Assembly (NCBI GenBank): GCA_937924555.1
Contig: CALDSN010000188.1
Location: 1-25,889, forward strand
Direction: 5' to 3'
Source: an uncultured bacterium
Lineage (GTDB): Bacteria; Cloacimonadota; Cloacimonadia; Cloacimonadales; Cloacimonadaceae
Length of the DNA: 25,889 nt
The notes beneath the pieces were generated by a model. The model was given only the letters and a program-made list of their open reading frames with translations, made no database searches and was not told the DNA's origin. Position 1 is the first letter of the stretch, and the number at the start of each line of letters is the position of its first letter. The translations under genes and the position numbers were made by a program. Positions 17,727 through 24,105 of this stretch are shown here, in pieces.

Positions 17727-20511
17727 GTGAAGCCTCCCTGGCGGCAGTAAGTAAATCAGCACGGGTGATTGACCGTAGTCTCAGGCGGTCACTTGCCTTT
17801 TTCCCTTGGTAATATCCACGTTCCAAACACAACAACAAGGTGTCCAAAACTTCTTGTTTTAACTTTTCGCGCTTTTCCGGAGTGATTTTATCTGCCGATT
17901 CCTTCATATCCAATATGTTCCAAAACAATGAGTTGAGCTTTTCTTCCGGCATGCTCTCTCCCAAAAGATAGTAAAACCACTCGTAGATTATTAACTGCCG
18001 ATAATCCCGATTCCCTGTTTTGAAATCTATAATCATTGCTTCATCTTCTGTTTCTATCCTCAGGTCTGCTTTACCGTGTAGGGCAATTTGGTATTCCTTA
18101 CCTCCATGCAGGATACTCCCCAATGTCTTGTACTTTCGTTCCGCAAAAGTCATCTCTTCTTCTTCGGGGATAAGCGTATAGTTCCGTCTCTCCAAGTTCT
18201 TACGCACCCAATACTCAAAGAATGCACTGAGAGATTCAGCCAAACGTACAGATATGATCTCAGAAAGGAAATCCGCATTGTAATTCTTGGGTATCTGATA
18301 GCGAAAATCACCGCTTTCCAGCAGCTTAACCAAGCCTTCCTGCAGATACACAGGATTGCCCAATATTGCCTCCAGCCTCTCCAATCCCTGATGCTCTCCT
18401 CTTTCGGCACCCAGAATCCGCGCAAAATAGGCATGCATAATGTTACCGAAAAGCTTGTTACTGATAATCTCCTCTGCCTCATAAGGTATGTTTTGGATGT
18501 GGGAGTGGTTCTCAATATACCAAATGAAGGGATTCTTGATAAACTGTATCATGGCAGAGGCAGAAAGCCTTAGGGTGTTATCTGAAGCAATATCAATCGC
18601 AGCTTGGCAAGGCAAGATAAAGAAACTCTCGTCCAAAACTTTGGGCTTTGTGTTTATGCTCCCCCCATCTCCGGCAAAATTACGAAACAGTTCCTTAGTG
18701 GGGATAGAAACTTCGCTCTTATGCATATAATCTCCCCAGCCGATAACCTGCTCCAACTCACCCAGAAAAGAACTGGAATTTATGTCCCGCTCCACATTCC
18801 GGTAACAGAAACATGCCGTTTGCTGAGAAACCAAAAGCAAACGGAAGAAATAATAGCGTTCCCAAGCCCTGATATCCGCATAGCTCTTAAGCCCCAGTTT
18901 ACTTCGCTGAGTTTCGTTGAACAGCCACACCGGACTGGGGTTTGAGGGCAGCACCCCCTCTATCATCTGGAAGAAAGCCAGCTTATCGAAGCTTCGGTTG
19001 CGCGCATCCAGCAGATTACTTATCTCCCACTTAGCTTCGCTCTCTCCTATCTCCTTATAGCTTAAAACTGCTGACTTCAAGAAACTGAGAAACAGCTCCA
19101 ATATCCCTTCCCCACATTCTTCTTCGCCAAACACTTCAGTCCAGGCAGGGACAATACCCATCCTGTCAATTGAGGCGAAGTTAGCAAGCCTCTCCCAGAA
19201 ACATGTAAGGATATCTGTATGCTCTCGCTCTTCTGTACTAATCAAGCTCGCCATTCGCAACCCATGTGGGACATCAATTAAGTCACACAGCTCATTTATC
19301 GAGCGAACAGCCATAAACCTTTGCAACAGCTTAGTATATCTATCCACAACCTGTTCAGATAGCCCATTATGTTCTTCTGCAAATACTTGGCTATCCAAAT
19401 ACAGGTAATCATTCTTCAGCAAGGCATCAATATCCAGCTTGATGCTATTTAGCTGCTCCACACTCAGACCCTCTACAAAATAGGCTAAAAACCACTCCAT
19501 GCTATACAACTTGGCAACCAATGAAAGGGGCAGAAATCCTGAACTTTGGCGCATAGCTTTAACTCCCGCCAAAATCGCTTGCAGCATTCCAAACAGCGCA
19601 GTTTGCGTGATGCTGATAAGCTTGGGGAGCTTAAACTTTTGTGGACTGAAATAGCGTGAGTATGCCTTTTGGTGAAAGCTGCTGTCGATGATAGCCCCCC
19701 CTATGTTTGTCTCATCCTCTTGCAACCAAGCCAAAAAGCTTAATGCCATCTGGTCTTCATCTGCGCTTTCCACGATACTAATCTGCGGTTTAGTTACCAA
19801 ACCATGCCATGCAACATCAAGATTGAACTCTTTGGGCTTCCAGCCGCCTGCTCCATGCTCCACTTCCAAGCCGTGGTAGAGCACAGTTACCACATTCCCG
19901 GCTTGTTCAAGGGCACGGATTAACTTTATCTCCAGCTTGCTGTAATAATATTGATTTACAAAGATGATGCGGTAACCTTGCCAAGGGATTACAAAGCTCT
20001 CTTCGTTATAATAGAACATTTTATCGGTGAAGCCCAATCCACTGATGTAGTTAAAGTAATCCTGCCTTATCTGCAAGATGCGTTCAAGGTATGTTTCCTG
20101 CCACATCTGGAGGTAGAACACCCCGGAATCCTTCAGCTCATCCAAGCTCTCCACCGCCACTTCTTCATCTGCCAACTCGTCAAAGAAATCAAAGAACTTC
20201 CTGCCCCATTCCACAATATCAGAATATTGGAGGATGTGGAAGAACTCCCTGTTTTCCTCTCCCATCACCAGATAGAGACATAGTAGGCGTTTTTCGTCCA
20301 TCAACACCGGAGATGATGGTAGTATGGTGGCTTCCTTAAAATCTTCCATGCTGATAAACGTTGCTTCTTGCAGCTTCCACTCAGCAATAAAGCGGCGGTT
20401 TGCCACTCCGGCAGCTCTACGCGTAGGGAAAATCATCAGGGTTCTATCGCTCAACTTGGCAAATGCCGCGTCCAACAGGTCATCGCTTAAGGGGATTGTC
20501 TTTATTTCCAT
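17719..20511 (-). CDS. addB: AddB-like nuclease subunit, PD-(D/E)XK family
   Basis: Partner of AddA. Of 930 residues, the N-terminus begins with LMIFPTRRAAGVANRRF in place of a GxGxGKT loop, as in the AddB group of Bacteroidetes-like bacteria, so ATP hydrolysis by this subunit is unlikely. The C-terminal nuclease has GKADLR (D816), MIIDFKTG (D829, K831) and QLIIYEW (Q839, Y843), all intact. The C-x2-C-x5-C cluster that binds iron-sulphur in Bacillus AddB is not seen near the end. The start is uncertain: ATG 20511 has no good Shine-Dalgarno (AAGGA is 17 bases away), while a TTG at 20526 has AAGGA only two bases away. I prefer the ATG. The last codons overlap addA by eight bases. Confidence 0.85.
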   Translation of the reverse strand: MEIKTIPLSDDLLDAAFAKLSDRTLMIFPTRRAAGVANRRFIAEWKLQEATFISMEDFKEATILPSSPVLMDEKRLLCLYLVMGEENREFFHILQYSDIVEWGRKFFDFFDELADEEVAVESLDELKDSGVFYLQMWQETYLERILQIRQDYFNYISGLGFTDKMFYYNEESFVIPWQGYRIIFVNQYYYSKLEIKLIRALEQAGNVVTVLYHGLEVEHGAGGWKPKEFNLDVAWHGLVTKPQISIVESADEDQMALSFLAWLQEDETNIGGAIIDSSFHQKAYSRYFSPQKFKLPKLISITQTALFGMLQAILAGVKAMRQSSGFLPLSLVAKLYSMEWFLAYFVEGLSVEQLNSIKLDIDALLKNDYLYLDSQVFAEEHNGLSEQVVDRYTKLLQRFMAVRSINELCDLIDVPHGLRMASLISTEEREHTDILTCFWERLANFASIDRMGIVPAWTEVFGEEECGEGILELFLSFLKSAVLSYKEIGESEAKWEISNLLDARNRSFDKLAFFQMIEGVLPSNPSPVWLFNETQRSKLGLKSYADIRAWERYYFFRLLLVSQQTACFCYRNVERDINSSSFLGELEQVIGWGDYMHKSEVSIPTKELFRNFAGDGGSINTKPKVLDESFFILPCQAAIDIASDNTLRLSASAMIQFIKNPFIWYIENHSHIQNIPYEAEEIISNKLFGNIMHAYFARILGAERGEHQGLERLEAILGNPVYLQEGLVKLLESGDFRYQIPKNYNADFLSEIISVRLAESLSAFFEYWVRKNLERRNYTLIPEEEEMTFAERKYKTLGSILHGGKEYQIALHGKADLRIETEDEAMIIDFKTGNRDYRQLIIYEWFYYLLGESMPEEKLNSLFWNILDMKESADKITPEKREKLKQEVLDTLLLCLERGYYQGKKASDRLRLRSITRADLLTAAREASHD

Positions 20512-20540
20512 GCTGCTTACACCCAAAGTCCTTATTAATT

Positions 20541-20571
20541 AAGCTATCTACCCTAGCGGGAGATAGCTTTT
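20541..20571. promoter_or_regulatory. Strong hairpin 30 bases upstream of addB
   Basis: AAGCTATCT (20541-20549) pairs with AGATAGCTT (20561-20569), and CCC (20551-20553) pairs with GGG (20558-20560) around the loop TAGC, leaving one bulged base. On the plus strand it runs into TTTT, but no plus-strand gene precedes it. On the minus strand it would lie in the addB leader, followed by an A/T-rich stretch without a U-run. A minus-strand TTGACA at 20613-20608 lies just upstream. A leader regulatory element or a terminator of rloB read-through is possible. Confidence 0.5.
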
Positions 20572-20692
20572 AACGCACGAAGGCAGGTTGCTTAAAGGGA
20601 ATTTATCTGTCAAGCACAAACAAGGCTCCGTTAATATACATAAATAATGGCTTAGCAGAAATGAGGTTTCATATTGGTGCGGGTGACAGATG

Positions 20693-21349
20693 TTAGAATT
20701 GGTAACAGAAGTTAGGGATTTCTTGCAGTACCAATCGCATCCTCATGATTTCATCAAGCTGCTCTAACAACTCATGCATATTAGTGTAAGAGCAAGCCCC
20801 TTCCCCACTGTTCTTAACAGACATAACCTTTTTTGCATTAGCTATAGCTGTATCTGTATTGTCCTTAATTGTGGCATATATCTTGTTTGCCCAGGCTTCA
20901 TTCTTGTCATAACCGGGTATCTTGCGGCGAACATCGCTCTTTATGCTATCATAGCTGGGATAGCATTTCGTGGTATAGAGATAATGCAAAAGAAACCAAA
21001 ACTCTATGCACGGCATGGATTCGATTATCCTAAGCTTCCCTTTCGATGCTTTCAATTCCTTGCTTCTTGCTATCTGATACTTGTCCAATTTACCCTGAGC
21101 AATAATCGCATCCATATCGTTTAAATAGAAGCAGGTTCTTGGTTCAGCAACAGAATATTCTTTTTCTAATCGCTTTAACACCTTGTCAAAATCGTCTGCT
21201 TTCCCCAACCTCGGCTCAATTGATATGGATAAACCGCGATACTTATCATCCTTCAATGACCTAACATACCCCTGCTCAATCTCACCCGGACAAATAATCA
21301 GGATAGATTGCTTATAGGGCTTTATCTTTTGTGGTCTTGGCTTGCCCAC
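20693..21349 (-). CDS. rloB: RloB-family protein, AbiLii-like
   Basis: A 218-residue cytoplasmic protein of the RloB family, found paired with an AAA ATPase in abortive-infection (AbiL-type) phage defence and in restriction-linked loci. It is thought to be a TOPRIM-like nuclease. Motifs: ILIICPGEIEQGYVRSL (16-32) with acidic E23 and E25, CFYLNDMDAI (73-82) giving D78-x-D80, SMPCIEFWFLLHYLY (111-125), the most characteristic RloB signature, and SYTNMHELLEQL (187-198). Start: GTG at 21349, with TGAGGTG five to six bases upstream; this site overlaps the rloA stop codon. The stop of rloA and this start are eight bases apart, so both proteins should be made in fixed ratio. Family assignment is firm; the catalytic role is inferred. 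Confidence 0.88.
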   Translation of the reverse strand: MGKPRPQKIKPYKQSILIICPGEIEQGYVRSLKDDKYRGLSISIEPRLGKADDFDKVLKRLEKEYSVAEPRTCFYLNDMDAIIAQGKLDKYQIARSKELKASKGKLRIIESMPCIEFWFLLHYLYTTKCYPSYDSIKSDVRRKIPGYDKNEAWANKIYATIKDNTDTAIANAKKVMSVKNSGEGACSYTNMHELLEQLDEIMRMRLVLQEIPNFCYQF

Positions 21350-21357
21350 CTAGCACC

Positions 21358-22620
21358 TCACAGCTCAATGCTTCCCAAGTTTGGCTTTCCGCCCAGTAGC
21401 CCCTTTTTGAAGAGCGAATCTATGGCATGTTCCTTTCTCACCGGGTAGTCCGATACTGAGGTTAGCTCCGTGCTGCCATCGGCTTTACGGTCTGTAATCC
21501 AAACACAATCTCTGCGTATAATCTCTTTTTCGTTTAGCAGGGCTGTGTTGTGCGAGGTGAAGATCAACTGACCTTGCTTGGAGTTCCTTAAAAACATGGC
21601 AATGAAATGGAAAAGCAAGTCATTATGTAAAGAGCTTTCGATTTCATCAATGGGCATGCAAACCCCACCATGAATCAAGCTGAGCAGGATTGCCCCAAGA
21701 CCATAGAACCTCTGAGTGCCCATGGATTCCTCTTCCATATCAAGTAAGAAGTTCTCATCCTTCAATTCATGAACAAAACCAAAATCATACCTTACTAACA
21801 CAGGTACTTTGCCAGGGATAGCGTTCCTGTAAATACTATCCCTGATTTGTGGTGAAGCATCTTCAATATCCATTACTTGTTCTTCAATATTTATGTCTTT
21901 GATCCAAAAGTCAGCTTTGTTAAGGATAGCCAATATAAAGCTCTTTATTGCCTTCTGATTAGTGTTTTGATTGATAAGTAGCTCGTTGGTGTATCTTAGT
22001 AAACTCATATTTGGTAAAAGAATGGGTTGAAGCTTGAACCGGAACCAGTTATGTGCATCTTGCAGAGGACTGCTATCCTCTATCGAAGCAATCTTAGCCA
22101 GTATCGTTTGGTTCTGTATGGTTAGCTCAAGTACATCTTTGGTACTTTTCTTAAACAGCTTATCGTTCCAATGGTATTCATATCCCTTATTTGGAACTAG
22201 CTTTCGGATGAATACCTCTGCCCGTTTACCCTTGGGGTAATAGAACAGCTCTTCAGATAGAATGGCATTCTGCAGGATGGAAATCTGATAATCATACACT
22301 ATGTCTTTTTGCCAGAAGCTAAGCTCGAAACTGCTAACTTTGTCATTCTCACGCGCAAAAGCAGGTATGCCTAAAGCTGCATTTTTATCTTGTAGAGGTT
22401 CCAACACCATTTTACGGAAAAAGTCCAACGCAAGCAGAATGCTTGTTTTACCAGAAGCATTTGCTCCATAAATCATTGCCATCTTCAATATCCGCATCTT
22501 GGGCTTTGGTATATCTACAACAAAGTACTCTTGTTGATGCTTATCGGAAGTAGCTCGGAAATCGAGAGTAATTTTTTCTCGGATGGAGCGGAAGTTCTGT
22601 ACGCTAAACGATATGATCAT
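21358..22620 (-). CDS. rloA: RloA-like AAA ATPase (AbiLi / OLD-like)
   Basis: A 420-residue ATPase of the SMC/OLD-like AAA_21 group, the partner of RloB. ISFSVQNFRSI (3-13) is the usual N-terminal strand. MIYGANASGKTS (49-60) is the Walker A loop. SMGTQRFYGLG (about 299-309) is the ABC-like signature, CMPIDEIESSLHNDL (321-335) is Walker B with the catalytic Glu, and FTSHNTALL (354-362) is the H-loop. The set is complete, so an active ATPase is expected, probably a sensor that licenses the RloB nuclease during phage infection. The ATG at 22620 has GAGG five bases upstream; a longer frame to 22653 would run through a leader palindrome and is rejected. rloB follows eight bases after the stop. 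No separate toxin or methylase is adjacent. Confidence 0.9.
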   Translation of the reverse strand: MIISFSVQNFRSIREKITLDFRATSDKHQQEYFVVDIPKPKMRILKMAMIYGANASGKTSILLALDFFRKMVLEPLQDKNAALGIPAFARENDKVSSFELSFWQKDIVYDYQISILQNAILSEELFYYPKGKRAEVFIRKLVPNKGYEYHWNDKLFKKSTKDVLELTIQNQTILAKIASIEDSSPLQDAHNWFRFKLQPILLPNMSLLRYTNELLINQNTNQKAIKSFILAILNKADFWIKDINIEEQVMDIEDASPQIRDSIYRNAIPGKVPVLVRYDFGFVHELKDENFLLDMEEESMGTQRFYGLGAILLSLIHGGVCMPIDEIESSLHNDLLFHFIAMFLRNSKQGQLIFTSHNTALLNEKEIIRRDCVWITDRKADGSTELTSVSDYPVRKEHAIDSLFKKGLLGGKPNLGSIEL

Positions 22621-22629
22621 ACTCACCTC

Positions 22630-22690
22630 AATAAAAATGCAGTAATTCTGCATCTAGAACACAAACTAATTTAGAGTCTCCACTTGTCAA
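22630..22690 (-). promoter_or_regulatory. rloAB promoter/leader with attenuator-like hairpin
   Basis: A minus-strand TTGACA lies at 22690-22685, 65 bases before the rloA ATG; no convincing -10 was found at 16-18 bases (TAGTTT and AGTTTG are poor). Closer to the gene, ATGCAG-AATTA-CTGCAT (22653-22637) is a six-bp inverted repeat followed directly by TTTTTATT and then the Shine-Dalgarno site. It could be a repressor operator or a weak attenuator keeping the defence genes low. Confidence 0.4.
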
Positions 22691-22751
22691 GCCCTATTAT
22701 GCAGATTAACTGCAAATTCCGCCACATCATGAGGTCATCTAAGACACATGA

Positions 22752-23159
22752 TCAGTGTCCTTTTCTTTCATCTTGCTCTTCCACCACAACTTTCAACCTT
22801 CCGAGATTGCTCCTGTTTCTTTTCATCATTAAGTTTGACCTGTATTGTCTGGTAAGAAACTTAATCATTGCCTCATCAAGAGAAGCATCGAAGAATGATA
22901 AGTCAATTTCATCTATGGTATAGTGTTGGGTAAAGGTACATTCACAACGAATCAAATCCGTTTCATATTCGTCACTTATACAAAACTCAAGAACAACTTT
23001 ATCTTCTTGTGGAACTGCTTCTTTTGTGATAAATACCAATCTGTTCAAATCATCATCTATTTTTATCTCATCCTCATACACCACTATCTTATGTTGCCAT
23101 TTCAGGTTATGTACTGTGTCCCTGATTACATCTCTCCAAGAGTATTCTACATTATCCAT
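22752..23159 (-). CDS. Small acidic hypothetical protein upstream of rloAB
   Basis: Not recognised. A 135-residue soluble protein without signal peptide or membrane segment. The first 95 residues are acidic and look like alternating strands (KIVVYEDEIKID, RLVFITKEAV, DKVVLEFCISDEYETD, CECTFTQHY), followed by a short helical stretch (FDASLDEAMIKFL) and a basic segment (RQYRSNLMMKRNRSNLGR). The chain ends in a charged tail (EEQDERKGH). ATG at 23159 with GAGG about nine bases upstream. It lies 131 bases upstream of rloA on the same strand, with its own upstream TTGACA-like element and another one before rloA, so it may be separately transcribed. It might be an accessory or regulator of the rloAB locus; this rests on position only. 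Confidence 0.65.
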   Translation of the reverse strand: MDNVEYSWRDVIRDTVHNLKWQHKIVVYEDEIKIDDDLNRLVFITKEAVPQEDKVVLEFCISDEYETDLIRCECTFTQHYTIDEIDLSFFDASLDEAMIKFLTRQYRSNLMMKRNRSNLGRLKVVVEEQDERKGH

Positions 23160-23247
23160 GGAATATTACCTCACGCATATGTAAAAGCAAATAGGAATAT
23201 GCACAGCTACTCATTTGTACTTCGTATATCAAGAGAAACATACCCAT

Positions 23248-23436
23248 CTATCTCCTTTGTATCTCTATCGTTTTGGTGACGGCAGTTACAATCAGGCAAT
23301 ATCGGATGAGACTAACCAGACTTTTACCTTTGAGGTCTTTCAGGTATTTGTTTAGCACCTGATATCCACCATCTCCTCAGTTGAGGACACTCTGTATGTT
23401 TTTCAGGTAAGAGGTAAGTACTGTTTCAATCAAAAC
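23248..23436 (-). pseudogene. Possible coding relic interrupted by one TGA
   Basis: On the minus strand one frame stays open from 23436 to the TAG at 23250-23248 except for a TGA at 23379-23377. The translation looks protein-like (TVLTSYLKNIQSVLN, stop, then GYQVLNKYLKDLKGKSLVSL). The parts before and after the TGA resemble each other (VLTSYLKN / VLNKYLKD), suggesting an internal repeat. No start codon with a ribosome site was found. It may be a decayed gene or part of a dispersed repeat; coding at all is uncertain. Confidence 0.25.
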
Positions 23437-23527
23437 CTAAGCTCCTTATTCATGTGCATTCCTTTGATTTGCATAGTTTTATTATCGGCATTAATTTGTC
23501 AAGCGCAAAGCGTGGTCAGATATCCTT

Positions 23528-23698
23528 CTACTCGCCAGGCAACCAGTCACAGAGCTCGAACACCGGGCTGGATGTGTTTATGGTGATAATTTCTATAAAG
23601 GCGGTTCCCCTCAGTTCGTCCAGGAGGGCAAACCTGAAGCACTCCCTATGGAAATGATATCTTAGGGCATGATTAGGGTTTATGCCTGATGCTTCGCA
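23528..23698 (-). other. Open-frame fragment, possibly part of a dispersed repeat
   Basis: A 56-codon minus-strand frame bounded by two TAG codons (translation includes CFRFALLDELRGTAFIEII and ends CDWLPGE). Two plus-strand frames are also open over most of the same bases, one ending PQFVQEGKPEALPMEMIS. The stretch is richer in G+C than its flanks. There is no start codon or ribosome site. The triple open frame may just reflect composition, or mark an inserted element. Confidence 0.25.
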
Positions 23699-23768
23699 CT
23701 AAGGTTCTAATATGAATAGCAAGCTTCTGCTAACCAAAAGGGGAAGTGACTTCTTGTAAACCGGTGAC

Positions 23769-23787
23769 AAGCTGCAAGATGCAGCTT
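23769..23787. repeat. Small hairpin in the gene-free region
   Basis: AAGCTGC (23769-23775) and GCAGCTT (23781-23787) form a seven-bp perfect stem with a five-base loop. No T-run follows. Confidence 0.5.
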
Positions 23788-23826
23788 CTACACTTAGCAA
23801 CTTAGGAAGTAAAAAACCATAGTATT

Positions 23827-23874
23827 GGGGATTGCACTCCCCAAATATCTATGTTTTTGGGGAGTGTAATCCCC
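23827..23874. repeat. Long hairpin, 19-bp arms
   Basis: The arm GGGGATTGCACTCCCCAAA (23827-23845) pairs with 23856-23874 (ending GTAATCCCC) around a ten-base loop, with one G-T difference, a wobble in plus-strand RNA. On the minus strand TTTTTT follows about nine bases later, so it could terminate transcription of the secreted-protein gene at 24106, although the spacing is loose. Confidence 0.75.
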
Positions 23875-23998
23875 GTTCTTGCATTTTATGCTTGAAGCAG
23901 AGCAGCTCAAGTTTACCTCACCCAGGTTGGGGTTTGAGATCACTTGATGAGATAACACATATATGCCTGCTTCATGCAAAACATGCCTCATCATTCTC

Positions 23999-24042
23999 AG
24001 GTGATTCCCTCGTGACTCCCGGGTGGGATGAGGGAATCACCT
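23999..24042. repeat. Hairpin with perfect 13-bp arms
   Basis: AGGTGATTCCCTC (23999-24011) and GAGGGAATCACCT (24030-24042) are exact reverse complements around an 18-base loop containing CCCGGG. It lies 64 bases downstream of the stop of the minus-strand secreted-protein gene, with no T-run. Possibly a terminator helper or a repeat-family member. Confidence 0.7.
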
Positions 24043-24105
24043 CGGAATTATGAGGTGGTGAGGTGACAATGCAATAAGGGAGATAAAGGTCTAAGGTATT
24101 AGGGT

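Noticed and set aside
20693..22620. PARIS (AriA-AriB) or a plain OLD/Gabija system
   Set aside because: The second protein has the RloB signature SMPCIEFW and not a DUF4435 or UvrD-like pattern, and the ATPase lacks a fused TOPRIM domain.
22923..23279. 118-codon plus-strand frame
   Set aside because: It lies mostly opposite the 22752-23159 gene, which has a better start and ribosome site; the translation is rich in Phe, Tyr and Ile as in shadows.
23454..23657. 67-codon plus-strand frame in the gene-free region
   Set aside because: It has no ribosome site, overlaps two other open frames over the same bases, and gives no recognisable protein.
23827..24042. Hairpins considered as inverted repeats of an insertion sequence
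   Set aside because: Each pair of arms is only 10-18 bases apart, no transposase is present between or near them, and no target duplication was seen.
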